Shown: positions 8,021 through 16,877 of the stretch, one piece after another
Numbering within the stretch: position 1 is the first letter of the stretch
How the letters are laid out: each line of letters opens with the position of its first letter
Assembly (NCBI RefSeq): GCF_014302995.1
Contig: NZ_CP060295.1
Span: forward strand, 3,897,501 to 3,961,500
DNA: 64,000 nucleotides
Source of the DNA: Variovorax sp. PAMC26660
GTDB lineage: Bacteria > Pseudomonadota > Gammaproteobacteria > Burkholderiales > Burkholderiaceae_C
Direction: 5' to 3'
Position numbers and translations under genes: made by a program
The notes under the pieces: model-generated
Told to the model about the DNA's origin: nothing
The model's database searches: none
Seen by the model: only the letters and a program-made list of their open reading frames with translations

Positions 8021-9181
8021 CTACTCCGGCTGGTTGGGCACCTGACGCACCGGACTCTTGGGCCGCAGGCCCGGCGTCACATCCAGTTCCATCTTGTCGC
8101 TGCCGCGTTGCAGTGCGAACCGCGAGGTGCTGCCGGGCTTCAAGCTGGCCACCGCGGTCAGCAGTGCCTGCACGTTGTCGGTCTTCTTCTCGCCCACCGA
8201 GGTGATCACGTCGCCCGGCCGGATGCCGGCCTTGGCAGCAGGGCCGTTCTGCAGCACGCCCGTGATGATGACGCCCGCATCCGCCTTCACGCCGAAGGTC
8301 TCGGCCAGTTCGGGCGACAGGTCGCTCGGCTCGACGCCGATCCAACCGCGGCGCACCTGGCCTTCTTTCACGATGCCTTCGAGCACGATCTTGGCCATCG
8401 ACACCGGAATGGCAAAGCCGATGCCCATGCTGCCGCCCGAGCGGGAGTAGATCGCGGTGTTGATGCCCTGCAGGTTGCCGTTGACGTCGATCAGCGCACC
8501 GCCCGAGTTGCCGGGGTTGATGGCCGCATCGGTCTGGATGAAGTTCTCGAAGTTGTTGATGCCCAGCTGGTTGCGGCCCAACGCCGAGACGATGCCGCTG
8601 GTCACGGTCTGGCCCACGCCGAAGGGGTTGCCGATGGCCAGCACCTGGTCGCCCACCTGCAGTTCGTCGGAGTTGCCCAGAACGATCACCGGCAGCTTGT
8701 CGAGCTCGATCTTGAGCACGGCCAGGTCGGTGTCGGGGTCGGTGCCGATCACCTTGCCGCGCGCGTGGCGGCTGTCGTTCAGCGTGACCTCGATTTCGTC
8801 GGCGCCCTCGACCACGTGGTTGTTGGTGAGGATGTAGCCGTCGGGGCTCACGATCACGCCGCTGCCCAGGCCGACCTGGGGCTGGTCGTCCTGGTCGCCG
8901 AAGAAGAAGCGGAACCACGGGTCGTTGCTGCGCGGATGGCGTTGCGCGGCCTTGCTGGTGTTGATGCTCACGACCGCCGGCGAGGCCTTCTTTGCCGGCA
9001 CGCTCAGGCTGCCGGGCGTCGGAATGGCGGGGCTGCCGGCCGGCGCCTCGACGATCGACACCACGCCGCCCAACGAGGTCGCGCGCTTGTTGAGCCATTC
9101 GGGCTTGAGCGTCGCAACGACAAAGTAGGCCGCCAGCAGGACGGTCACGGCTTGGGCAAAGAGCAGCCAGGTGCGTTTCAT
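8021..9181 (-). CDS. Membrane-anchored HtrA/DegS-like serine protease
   Basis: 386-aa S1C trypsin-like periplasmic protease. Seen: an uncleaved-looking N-terminal hydrophobic segment (residues 4-23), then the chymotrypsin-type domain with catalytic His122 (NNHVVEG), Asp152 (DTDLAVLKI) and Ser226 (NPGNSGGAL), and one PDZ domain (about residues 280-370, with AAKAGIRPGDVI). One PDZ and an N-terminal anchor match the DegS layout rather than the two-PDZ DegP. Whether it starts a sigma-E cascade or acts as a general quality-control protease cannot be told. It is transcribed divergently from the Nif3-like gene, with 126 bp between the starts. Confidence 0.94.
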   Translation of the reverse strand: MKRTWLLFAQAVTVLLAAYFVVATLKPEWLNKRATSLGGVVSIVEAPAGSPAIPTPGSLSVPAKKASPAVVSINTSKAAQRHPRSNDPWFRFFFGDQDDQPQVGLGSGVIVSPDGYILTNNHVVEGADEIEVTLNDSRHARGKVIGTDPDTDLAVLKIELDKLPVIVLGNSDELQVGDQVLAIGNPFGVGQTVTSGIVSALGRNQLGINNFENFIQTDAAINPGNSGGALIDVNGNLQGINTAIYSRSGGSMGIGFAIPVSMAKIVLEGIVKEGQVRRGWIGVEPSDLSPELAETFGVKADAGVIITGVLQNGPAAKAGIRPGDVITSVGEKKTDNVQALLTAVASLKPGSTSRFALQRGSDKMELDVTPGLRPKSPVRQVPNQPE

Positions 9182-9307
9182 GAAAATTGAATGAAAAAGG
9201 CGGTGGAGAGCGCCATCTGGCGCGGTACTGGCTGTGATTGTCCCTCAATGATGCGAGTTGGAAACCACGCCGCGTGGCCGTGATCGGGGTGGCGCGACAA
9301 TGTCGCG

Positions 9308-10081
9308 ATGAGCACCACCCGTCACGAACTGCTTCATGCATTCGACCTGCTGCTGGCCCCCGGGCGCTTCAAGGACTATGGACCCAACGGCCTGCAGGTC
9401 GAAGGGCGCACTGTGGTGCGCAAGATCGTCTCGGGCGTGACCGCCAGCCGCGCACTGATCGAGGCCGCGATCCACGCCGAGGCCGATGCCATCTTCGTCC
9501 ACCACGGCCTGTTCTGGCGCGGGCAGGACGGCTGCGTCACCGGCTGGATGAAGCAGCGCTTGGGTCTGCTGCTCGGCCACGACATCAACCTGTTCGCCTA
9601 CCACCTGCCGCTCGACGCGCATCCCGAACTGGGCAACAACGCTCAGCTTGGGCTGCAACTGGGGCTTGTGGCCCACGCGGGTTCGACGGGGAGGTTCGGC
9701 GAGCAGGAGCTGGGCTTTCTCGGCACGCGCGAGAACGGCGAGAACTTCGCCAACGCGAAGGCGCTTGCCACGCATGTCGAGAAGGTACTGAATCGGCCGG
9801 TAACGCTCGTCGACACTGCACATCGCGCTATTAAAAATATAGCGTGGTGCACGGGCGGCGCCCAAGGCTACTTCGAAGCGGCCATCGCGGCCGGTGCCGA
9901 TGCCTTCATCACCGGCGAGATTTCGGAGCCCCAGGCCCACTATGCGCGCGAGATGGGCGTGGCCTTTCTCGCCTGCGGCCACCATGCGACCGAGCGCTAC
10001 GGCGCGCCGGCGGTGGCAGGGCATGTGGCGGCGCAACTCGGCCTGACGCACGAATTCATCGACATCGACAACCCCGCATGA
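9308..10081 (+). CDS. Nif3-like dinuclear metal centre protein
   Basis: 257-aa protein of the NIF3/YbgI (DUF34) family, sometimes called GTP cyclohydrolase type 2-like, a hexameric metal-binding protein of uncertain function. Seen: GPNGLQVEG near residue 25, the metal-binding HHGLFWRGQD (two His), DAHPELGNNAQL, the GAQGYFEAAIAAGADAF segment and the C-terminal HHATERYG metal-binding His pair. The stop codon overlaps the pdxA start in an ATGA, so the two genes are translationally coupled. The metabolic link between them is not established. Confidence 0.92.
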   Translation: MSTTRHELLHAFDLLLAPGRFKDYGPNGLQVEGRTVVRKIVSGVTASRALIEAAIHAEADAIFVHHGLFWRGQDGCVTGWMKQRLGLLLGHDINLFAYHLPLDAHPELGNNAQLGLQLGLVAHAGSTGRFGEQELGFLGTRENGENFANAKALATHVEKVLNRPVTLVDTAHRAIKNIAWCTGGAQGYFEAAIAAGADAFITGEISEPQAHYAREMGVAFLACGHHATERYGAPAVAGHVAAQLGLTHEFIDIDNPA

Positions 10082-11118
10082 ACGACGCCATTGCCATCAC
10101 GCTGGGCGATCCCGCGGGCATCGGCCCGGAGATCATCGCCAAGGCCTTTCGCGACGCACCCGATGCGACGCGTGGCACTTTCGTCGCCGGCGACGTGGCC
10201 ACCGTGCGCCGGGCATCGCAGGCGCTGGCCTCGCCGGGGCAACTGGCGTGGCCCGTGCTGGAAATCGAATCCGTGGCCGAGGTGGCGACGGTGCCGCCCG
10301 GCTGCATCCCTGTGCTGCAGGTGATCGCTGCGCCGACTCACATCGAGCTTGGCCGCGTCAGCGCCGAGGCTGGTCGTGTGGCGGGCGAATGCGTGGTCTG
10401 GGCCGCGCGGGCCGCGTTGCGCGGCGAAATCGCCGCCATCGTGACCGCGCCTTTGCACAAGGAGGCGCTGTCGGCCGCCGGCTTCCCGTACCCCGGCCAC
10501 ACCGAGCTGCTGCAGGCCGAAGCGGCGGCGCACCTGGGCCGCAGCGTGGCCGACGTGCCGGTGCGCATGATGCTGGCCAACGACGAACTGCGCACCGTGC
10601 TCGTCAGCATCCACATGTCACTGCGCCATGCCATCGAGGCCGTGCGCTTCGAGGGTGTGCTCGAGACGCTGCGCATCACGCACCGGGCGTTGACCCAAGC
10701 ATTGGGCCGCATGCCGCGCATCGGCGTCGCGGGCCTCAATCCGCATGCGGGCGAGGGTGGCCTGTTCGGTTCGGAAGAGCGAGAGATCATCTTGCCGGCC
10801 ATCGAGGCCGCGCGTGCCGAGGGCATCGACGCCAGCGGGCCCTTTGCGCCCGACACGGTGTTCATGCGCGCGCGCGCCAAGGCCGGCGTGCCGTCCAGCG
10901 GTGAGTTCGACGTGGTGATTGCGATGTACCACGACCAAGGCCTGATCCCGGTCAAGTACCTTGGTGTGGAGAAGGGCGTGAACGTGACGCTGGGGCTGCC
11001 GCTGGTGCGTACCAGCCCCGATCACGGCACCGCGTTCGACATCGCGGGCAGGGGCCTTGCCGATGCGTCGAGCCTCATCGAGGCGCTGCGCATGGCCCGG
11101 ACCCTGTCCGGCGCCTGA
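10078..11118 (+). CDS. pdxA: 4-hydroxythreonine-4-phosphate dehydrogenase PdxA
   Basis: 346-aa NAD-dependent dehydrogenase of the DXP-dependent pyridoxal phosphate pathway; its product condenses with deoxyxylulose phosphate via PdxJ. Seen: GDPAGIGPEI at the N-terminus, TAPLHKEALSAAG with GHTELL (metal and substrate binding), VGLNPHAGE-like (GVAGLNPHAGEGG), and MYHDQGLIPVKY with LVRTSPDHGTAFD. The length fits the family. It starts on a 4-bp overlap with the Nif3-like gene and ends 6 bp from the convergent mscL stop. A short dyad (CCTGAG/CTCAGG) spans both stops and may serve both directions. Confidence 0.96.
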   Translation: MNDAIAITLGDPAGIGPEIIAKAFRDAPDATRGTFVAGDVATVRRASQALASPGQLAWPVLEIESVAEVATVPPGCIPVLQVIAAPTHIELGRVSAEAGRVAGECVVWAARAALRGEIAAIVTAPLHKEALSAAGFPYPGHTELLQAEAAAHLGRSVADVPVRMMLANDELRTVLVSIHMSLRHAIEAVRFEGVLETLRITHRALTQALGRMPRIGVAGLNPHAGEGGLFGSEEREIILPAIEAARAEGIDASGPFAPDTVFMRARAKAGVPSSGEFDVVIAMYHDQGLIPVKYLGVEKGVNVTLGLPLVRTSPDHGTAFDIAGRGLADASSLIEALRMARTLSGA

Positions 11119-11124
11119 GGTCGC

Positions 11125-11556
11125 TCAGGGGCGCTTCAGGCTGTCGCGAATTTCACGCAGCAGCGTGATGTCTTCCGGCGTGGCGGCCGGAGCCGCAGGC
11201 GCTGCGGCTTCCGTTTTCCGCAGCTTGTTGATCTGCTTGACCATCATGAAGATGATGAAGGCGAGGATCACGAAGTTGACCGCGATGGTGATGAAGTTGC
11301 CATAGGCCAGCACCGGAACGCCAGCCTTCTTGAGGTCGGCCAGCGTGTTGGCCACGCCGGCTGGTGCAGTGCCAAGCACCACATAGAGGTTCGAGAAGTC
11401 GAGCCTGCCGAACACCACACCGACCAGCGGCATGATGATGTCGGCCACGAGCGAGTCGACGATCTTGCCGAACGCTGCACCGATGATCACACCGACCGCA
11501 AGGTCGACCACATTGCCCTTGACGGCAAATTCCTTGAATTCACTGAGGATGCTCAT
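11125..11556 (-). CDS. mscL: Large-conductance mechanosensitive channel MscL
   Basis: 143-aa pentameric inner-membrane channel that opens under hypo-osmotic shock. Seen: the N-terminal amphipathic [22 protein letters not shown] leading into TM1 ([21 protein letters not shown]), a periplasmic loop, TM2 ([21 protein letters not shown]) and the charged C-terminal helix. It is longer than the 136-aa E. coli protein because of an Ala/Pro-rich linker ([14 protein letters not shown]). It is convergent with pdxA. In this genome it lies next to the adhesin block that separates it from petABC. Confidence 0.97.
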   Translation of the reverse strand: MSILSEFKEFAVKGNVVDLAVGVIIGAAFGKIVDSLVADIIMPLVGVVFGRLDFSNLYVVLGTAPAGVANTLADLKKAGVPVLAYGNFITIAVNFVILAFIIFMMVKQINKLRKTEAAAPAAPAATPEDITLLREIRDSLKRP

Positions 11557-11615
11557 GATTCAAAAGGCTGCTGGAGCTCTGCTGTTGAAGGAGTGCCGAG
11601 TATGCCCGCGATTGC

Positions 11616-14111
11616 TCACTTCTCCAGTGGGCGCAGCGCAACGCTGACGTGCTCCGCCGGCATCCCTTCACGGCTGCGGGCCGCGATTTGCCTGAACCCG
11701 TCTTCCAGGTGCCGCACGAAGCGCGGTGTGTCGAAGTAGCCCAGGCGCGCTTCCTTGGCTGCAATGAGCCGTGCACGCAGCGCGGCCAGTTCGTCCGGAT
11801 GCGTGGCGTAGTGGATGGCCTTCTGCACGTATTCCGCGTGGTTCGTGGCCACCAGTTCCGGCAGGCCGATGGCGCCCAGCAGGCTGCCCGCCATGCGCGA
11901 GACCATCGTCGAGCCTGCGAGCGCGAGCAGCGGCACGCCCGACCACAGCACGTCGTTCGCAGTGGCGCCGCTGCTGTAGGGGAAGGTGTCGATGAACAGG
12001 TCGGCTAGGCCGATGCGCGCCAGATGCTGGTCGACCGGCATGCGCGGCGACACGATCAGGCGCTCGGCCGCCAAGCCGGCCTTTTCCCAGTGCGCACGCA
12101 GGTTCTGCTCGAAGCCGTTCGGTCCTTGCGCCAGCCACAGCACGGAATTGGGAATGCCCTGCACGATGCGCACCCACGCATCGAAGGTCTCGGGCTGGAT
12201 CTTGAAGGACTGCGAGAAGTTGCACAGCACGAATGCGTCTTCCGGCAGACCGTGCCCGGCGCGTGTGGCCTTGTGCGGATTGACGGGCCGCTTCGTGTCG
12301 ATCACCTGGAAGGTCTCGGGCAGGCGCAGCAGTTTCTCGGTGTAGCAGTCTTCCGTGCCCGGCGGCGAGAGGAAGTTGTCCGACACCAGGTAGTCGTAGT
12401 TGGGTGTGCCGCTGGTGCCCATGTAGCCCAGCCACATGAGCTGCGCGGGCGCCGCGTGGTAGGCCATGACCTGCGGCTTGGCGCCGCGCGTGTCACCGGA
12501 GAGGTCGATCAGGATGTCGACTTCGTCCTCGCGGATGCGCTCGGCCATCTGCTGGATCGACTGGCCGTGCATGTCGACGAAATGCTCGACAGAACCCGCG
12601 ATGCGCGCGCGCGCCGGATGGCCGTCGTCGGAGCCGTAGGAGTACACGAAGACCTCGAAATCCTTGCGGTCGTGCAGGGCGAACAGCTCGGCGGTCAGGT
12701 GGGCGACCGGGTGGTTGCGGAAGTCGAAGGAGTAGTAGCCGACGCGGATGCGGGGCGAGGTGCGGCGTGCGCCGGCATCGGGGAAGGGCTTGATGTTCAC
12801 CGCCTTGTCGGTCAGCGCGGCCGAGTGCTCTGTCCAGGCCCTCAGTCGCCGTGGATCGTCGTAGTTCGACATCAGGATGAACGATGACACCGCCTGGGCT
12901 TTGTGCGGGTTGTCGAGGTTCGCGGCGATTCTCGCGCGCAATTCGGGCACGCCGTCCCAATTGGCGATGTGCGCCTTTTCACCCAGCAGCCACACCATGG
13001 CCGACATGAAATCCGGGTCGTCGCGCAGGCATTGCTCGAACTCTGCTATGGCCGCTTCCGATTGGCTGGCCATGATGTAGGTCACGCCAAGGTTGCAGCG
13101 CGCGAGCACCTGGCGCGGATGCAGCGCCAAGGTCTTCTTGAGGATTTCGATGGCCGAGTCGTACTGTCCCAGCCGGAAATTCGTCGTGCCGAGATTGTTC
13201 AGCAGCGCCTCGTGTTCCGGCAGGGATTCCAGGGCCAGCTTGTACAACTCGCCGGCCTCGGCGAAGCGCATCAAGACACCTTCGAGGGCGCCGCAAACGC
13301 CGTACAGCGCCGCCATGCCGTCGAATTCGGACAGCGCCCTGCCGCGTACTTCCGCGGAAGAATTGCGCATGGCCCGCTGCATCGGTGCAATGGCCTCCTC
13401 GTTGCGGCCGCAGCCGAGCAGCGCGCGGGCAAGCAGATAGGACGCCTCGAAGTCGGGTGGCTCGGTCTGGGCCTGTTCGAGCGAAGGCAGTGCTTCGGCC
13501 CAGTTTTTCTGGTGCGCGTGGATCTTGCCGATGTTCTTGTGTGCGACGACGTAGGTCGGGTCGAGCTTCAGCGCTTGCCGGAATTGGGCAATGGCTTCAT
13601 CGAAACGATCCTGTTCCATGTCGATCGCGCCTGCGTTGTTCCATGCTGCGGGCGCTTGCGGTGCGAGCCGCGTGGCCTCGCCGGCGGCCTCGCGCGCCAG
13701 CCGGTATTTCTTTTGTTGCCGGTAGACCGCCGACAGGTTGACGTAGGCCGCTGGGTAATTCGGCAACGCCTTGATCGCGCGCCGAAGGTCTTGTTGTGCT
13801 TCGGCCAGCAAGCCCATGTGCATGAATATCGTCGCGCGGGTATTGAAATAGAAGTGATGCGGAGATTGCGCAATGGCCCGGTTCACGTAGTTCAACCCCA
13901 GCTTCGGCCTGCCTTGCCGATAGAGGGCTTCGCCGGCCAGGTGCAGCGCGTCGGCATGCTCGGGGAAACTGGAGAGCAGGTCTTCGTAAATCTGCAATGC
14001 CTCTGCGAACCGACCAACCTGGTGCAACGACAGCCCCTGTTCCAGAAGGCGGGCGGCATCGCTGACGGTGGCGACGGGGGCGGGGGCGGGGGCGAGTGAA
14101 GGTGAGTTCAT
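11616..14111 (-). CDS. TPR / GT41 (OGT/SPINDLY-type) protein glycosyltransferase
   Basis: 831-aa cytoplasmic protein. The N-terminal half (about residues 20-400) is a superhelix of roughly ten tetratricopeptide repeats such as AEALQIYEDLLSSFPEHADALHLAGEA-type units. The C-terminal half (about 455-800) is a GT41 catalytic domain: VGYYSFDFRNHPVAHL with the OGT-type histidine, DILIDLSGDTRG, MWLGYMGTSG, the UDP-binding lysine in CNFSQSFKIQPETF, and IDTFPYSSGATANDVLWSG. Family members transfer GlcNAc, fucose or glucose to Ser/Thr or Asn of proteins. It lies 156 bp downstream of the Ser/Thr/Asn-rich adhesin gene on the same strand, though a terminator stands between them. The adhesin is an obvious candidate acceptor; this is inference. 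Confidence 0.93.
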   Translation of the reverse strand: MNSPSLAPAPAPVATVSDAARLLEQGLSLHQVGRFAEALQIYEDLLSSFPEHADALHLAGEALYRQGRPKLGLNYVNRAIAQSPHHFYFNTRATIFMHMGLLAEAQQDLRRAIKALPNYPAAYVNLSAVYRQQKKYRLAREAAGEATRLAPQAPAAWNNAGAIDMEQDRFDEAIAQFRQALKLDPTYVVAHKNIGKIHAHQKNWAEALPSLEQAQTEPPDFEASYLLARALLGCGRNEEAIAPMQRAMRNSSAEVRGRALSEFDGMAALYGVCGALEGVLMRFAEAGELYKLALESLPEHEALLNNLGTTNFRLGQYDSAIEILKKTLALHPRQVLARCNLGVTYIMASQSEAAIAEFEQCLRDDPDFMSAMVWLLGEKAHIANWDGVPELRARIAANLDNPHKAQAVSSFILMSNYDDPRRLRAWTEHSAALTDKAVNIKPFPDAGARRTSPRIRVGYYSFDFRNHPVAHLTAELFALHDRKDFEVFVYSYGSDDGHPARARIAGSVEHFVDMHGQSIQQMAERIREDEVDILIDLSGDTRGAKPQVMAYHAAPAQLMWLGYMGTSGTPNYDYLVSDNFLSPPGTEDCYTEKLLRLPETFQVIDTKRPVNPHKATRAGHGLPEDAFVLCNFSQSFKIQPETFDAWVRIVQGIPNSVLWLAQGPNGFEQNLRAHWEKAGLAAERLIVSPRMPVDQHLARIGLADLFIDTFPYSSGATANDVLWSGVPLLALAGSTMVSRMAGSLLGAIGLPELVATNHAEYVQKAIHYATHPDELAALRARLIAAKEARLGYFDTPRFVRHLEDGFRQIAARSREGMPAEHVSVALRPLEK

Positions 14112-14172
14112 GAATCCGTGTGAGGAACGGGTCAGAAGGTCAGTCGCAGGAGTGCCGACCTTGACACAGGTG

Positions 14173-14207
14173 AAAAAGGCCGGTCACCCAGTATAGGGGC
14201 CGGCCTT
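14173..14207 (-). terminator. Rho-independent terminator downstream of the adhesin gene
   Basis: Read on the minus strand, AAGGCCGG and CCGGCCTT form an 8-bp stem around a 16-nt loop, followed by TTTTTC. It lies about 60 bp after the adhesin stop codon and before the glycosyltransferase start, so the two genes may be separate transcripts or joined by read-through. Confidence 0.7.
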
Positions 14208-14267
14208 CCGCTTCATCTGCTGGCCTGCTCGCGGCGCATCGCAGGCGCCGCGGCCAGGCCGGCTGGA

Positions 14268-16487
14268 TTACCAGGACCAGGATGCGCCCACACCGCCGCC
14301 GACCTTGCCGCTCTGGCCGGTGCCGACATTCACCTTGATCTGCGCCGACTCACTCAGACGGAAGCTGATGGCGGCGGCGATTGCCGAGCGACCGTCATAG
14401 GAGCCCACACCCACACCCACGCCGAACTGCTTGCCGGCTTCGAGTGCCGGCACGGAGGCGGCCGCCAAGGCGATGGATGCACCGGTGCTGCCTGTCTTGC
14501 GCGCGTCCTGTGCTTCGGCACGAACCTGGTTCAACTGCTGCATGTTCGCCGCGTCCGTCGGCAGGATGCCTGCCGACACGTTCTGCACGCGTCCATTCGC
14601 GATCATGCCGTTGCCCGCTGCAATCGTTCCGCCGGCCGACACATTGCCGGTGACGTTGACCGTGCCCGCGTTCAGCGTCGTGACATTGCCGGTCACCGCG
14701 TTGATCGTCGTGATGTTGCCGGTCTGCGTGTTGAGCACAGTGATGTTGCCGTTCGCGGCCGTGATCGTCTGGAAGTTGCCGGTGGTGGCGTTGACCGTGC
14801 TTGCGTTCACCGTCGTGGCGCTCACTGTGTTGGCAGTCAGCGCATTGATCGTGGCACTGGCGGCCGTGAGGTTGGTCGTGCTGATGTTGGTCGAGCTGAG
14901 GTTGTTGATGGTGCCGTTGGCGGCCGTCAATCTGTTGGTGCTGACGTTCGTCGCGTTGACGGTACCGATATTGCCGGTGGACGCATTGACCGTGGTGGAG
15001 TTCAACGTCTGGATCGTGCCATTGGCAGCGGTCAAGCTGGTGGTTGCGAGATCGGTGATCGTGCCGTTGGCCGCGGTGATGGTGTTGGCGTTGACGGTAC
15101 CGATGTTGCCGATGGACGCATTGACCGTGGTCGAGCTCAGTGTCTGGATCGTGCCATTGGCAGCGGTCAGGCTGGTGGTTGCGAGATCGGTGATCGTGCC
15201 GTTGGCCGCGGTGATGGTGTTGGCGTTGACGGTGCCGATGTTGCCGGTGGACGCATTGACCGTGGTCGAGCTCAGTGTCTGGATCGTGCCATTGGCAGCG
15301 GTCAGGCTGGTGGTTGCGAGATCGGTGATCGTGCCGTTGGCCGCGGTGATGGTGTTGGCGTTGACGGTGCCGATGTTGCCGGTGGACGCATTGACCGTGG
15401 TCGAGCTCAGTGTCTGGATCGTGCCATTGGCAGCGGTCAGGCTGGTGGTTGCGAGATCGGTGATCGTGCCGTTGGCCGCGGTGATGGTGTTGGCGTTGAC
15501 GGTGCCGATGTTGCCGGTGGACGCATTGACCGTGGTCGAGCTCAGTGTCTGGATCGTGCCATTGGCAGCGGTCAGGCTGGTGGTTGCGAGATCGGTGATC
15601 GTGCCGTTGGCCGCAGTGATGGTGTTGGCGTTGACGGTACCGATATTGCCGGTGGACGCGTTGACCGTGGTCGAGCTCAGCGTCTGGATCGTGCCATTGG
15701 CAGCAGTCAGGCTGGTGGTTGCGAGATCGGTGATCGTGCCGTTGGCCGCGGTGATGGTGTTGGCGTTGACGGTGCCGATGTTGCCGGTGGATGCGTTGAC
15801 CGTGGTGGAACTCAGCGTCTGGATGGTGCCGTTGGCAGCGGTCAGGCTGGTGGTCGCAAGGTTGGTGACCGTGCCGGCGGCTGCAGTGATGGTGTTGGCG
15901 TTGACGGTGCCGATGTTGCCGGTGGATGCGTTGACCGTGGTGGAACTCAGCGTCTGGATGGTGCCGTTGGCAGCGGTCAGGCTGGTGGTCGCAAGATTGG
16001 TGATCGTGCCGTTGGCCGCAGTGATGGTGTTGGCGTTGACGGTGCCGATGTTGCCGGTGGATGCGTTGACAGTGGTGGAGCTCAGCGTCCGGATCGTGCC
16101 ATTGGCAGCAGTCAGGCTGGTGGTCGCAAGATTGGTGACCGTGCCGGCGGCTGCGGTGATGGTGTTGGCGTTGACGGTGCCGATGTTGCCGGTGGACGCG
16201 TTGACCGTGGTGGAACTCAGCGTCTGGATCGTGCCGCCGGCTGCTGTCAGTGTGGTCGTGGTGAGGCCCCCGTTGGCATTCAGGGCGCCGCCCGTATTGT
16301 TGCCAGCAGCGCCAAATACGCCGTTGTTGACTTTGATGATGTCCGTGCCAATGGTCACCTGCGCCTGCGCAACAGGCAGCGTCATCACATACCCAGCCCC
16401 CACAAGAACCGAAGCAAGCAGCCGGCTGACGCCCGCGCGACGTGGGTTGAAGGACGAGCGTGTAGAAGCGCGCTTGGTAGTAGTCAT
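14268..16487 (-). CDS. YadA-type trimeric autotransporter adhesin with 45-residue repeats
   Basis: 739-aa surface protein. Seen: a long signal peptide (about residues 1-43, basic start, then LLASVLVGAGYVMTLPVAQAQ-type core), a head/stalk of ten tandem 45-residue units of the type TIQTLSSTTVNASTGNIGTV plus NANTITAANGTITDLATTSL, then a degenerate Ser/Thr/Asn stretch, and a C-terminal YadA anchor (about residues 645-739, with MQQLNQVRAEAQDARKTG and ending GASWSW). The anchor would form a 12-stranded trimeric barrel in the outer membrane. Each full unit holds about 38% Ser+Thr and up to three N-x-S/T sequons. AAGG lies 5 bp before the start. A neighbouring GT41 enzyme and LuxR-type regulator suggest a dedicated glycosylated-adhesin locus. 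Confidence 0.9.
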   Translation of the reverse strand: MTTTKRASTRSSFNPRRAGVSRLLASVLVGAGYVMTLPVAQAQVTIGTDIIKVNNGVFGAAGNNTGGALNANGGLTTTTLTAAGGTIQTLSSTTVNASTGNIGTVNANTITAAAGTVTNLATTSLTAANGTIRTLSSTTVNASTGNIGTVNANTITAANGTITNLATTSLTAANGTIQTLSSTTVNASTGNIGTVNANTITAAAGTVTNLATTSLTAANGTIQTLSSTTVNASTGNIGTVNANTITAANGTITDLATTSLTAANGTIQTLSSTTVNASTGNIGTVNANTITAANGTITDLATTSLTAANGTIQTLSSTTVNASTGNIGTVNANTITAANGTITDLATTSLTAANGTIQTLSSTTVNASTGNIGTVNANTITAANGTITDLATTSLTAANGTIQTLSSTTVNASTGNIGTVNANTITAANGTITDLATTSLTAANGTIQTLSSTTVNASIGNIGTVNANTITAANGTITDLATTSLTAANGTIQTLNSTTVNASTGNIGTVNATNVSTNRLTAANGTINNLSSTNISTTNLTAASATINALTANTVSATTVNASTVNATTGNFQTITAANGNITVLNTQTGNITTINAVTGNVTTLNAGTVNVTGNVSAGGTIAAGNGMIANGRVQNVSAGILPTDAANMQQLNQVRAEAQDARKTGSTGASIALAAASVPALEAGKQFGVGVGVGSYDGRSAIAAAISFRLSESAQIKVNVGTGQSGKVGGGVGASWSW
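14965..16232 (-). repeat. 135-bp tandem repeat array inside the adhesin gene
   Basis: Nine full 135-bp units (15018-16232 in the coding sense) and a partial tenth. The three units at 15181-15315, 15316-15450 and 15451-15585 are identical base for base as far as I can read, and the next unit (15046-15180) differs at two positions. The promoter-proximal units (15720-16232) are more diverged and alternate TAAAGTVTN with TAANGTITN/D. Since 135 is a multiple of three, copy-number change keeps the frame and lengthens or shortens the stalk by 45 residues. Confidence 0.95.
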
Positions 16488-16822
16488 TTGGACCTTTTTC
16501 CTTGATCAATCAGTGGCAACTTTTCGACTTCCATGCGCCCTCGCGGCGTGAAAGCAGGGTTGGGTTTCATTGCGTTACCCAATGCAACTGATGCTAGGAA
16601 TGGGGTGTCTTGCTGAACATCACCGGTATCCGTAGTTCTTGATGTGCACGACGCATTCGATGCGCGATCGAAAAATCAAAGCGAGGCTCGCGAAGCCAAC
16701 GCCCATGCGGCTTCGCGGGCATCGCACAAAACATCGAGCGAGGTCTCGACATGCGATGTCGAGCGTGTTTCGTGTGGCGCAGTGCTACGTAACACGCGCC
16801 GTAACTCGCACGTAACAGCGAC

Positions 16823-16849
16823 GCAAAAACGGCCTTCCGAAGGGCCGTT
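16823..16849 (-). terminator. Orphan minus-strand terminator
   Basis: On the minus strand AACGGCC/GGCCGTT pair across an 8-nt loop containing TTCG, and the stem is followed by TTTTTGCG. No minus-strand gene ends here, so it would stop transcription running into the adhesin promoter region or end an unannotated RNA. Confidence 0.55.
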
Positions 16850-16851
16850 CA

Positions 16852-16877
16852 GGGCTGTGTGATGCAGCCCGTTTTTG
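16852..16877 (+). terminator. Orphan plus-strand terminator
   Basis: GGGCTG and CAGCCC pair around a 7-nt loop and are followed by GTTTTTGG. No annotated plus-strand gene ends here; together with the three hairpins upstream it may mark the 3' end of a small structured RNA. Confidence 0.5.

Noticed and set aside
11100..11150. Dyad at the pdxA/mscL convergent stops as a bidirectional terminator
   Set aside because: The stem is only about 6-9 bp with a bulge and has no T-tract on either side, so I did not annotate it as a terminator.
14965..16232. Repeat array considered as CRISPR
   Set aside because: Units are 135 bp, directly contiguous, without unique spacers, and encode a periodic protein.
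14395..16551. Long open frames on both strands across the adhesin repeats (one plus-strand frame of about 700 codons and a second minus-strand frame)
   Set aside because: The 135-bp unit is a multiple of three, so any frame open in one unit stays open in all. Only one minus-strand frame has a signal peptide and a YadA anchor.
16644..16862. 72-codon plus-strand frame upstream of the response regulator
   Set aside because: No ribosome-binding site, no recognisable composition, and it runs through three hairpins and a terminator; more likely non-coding.
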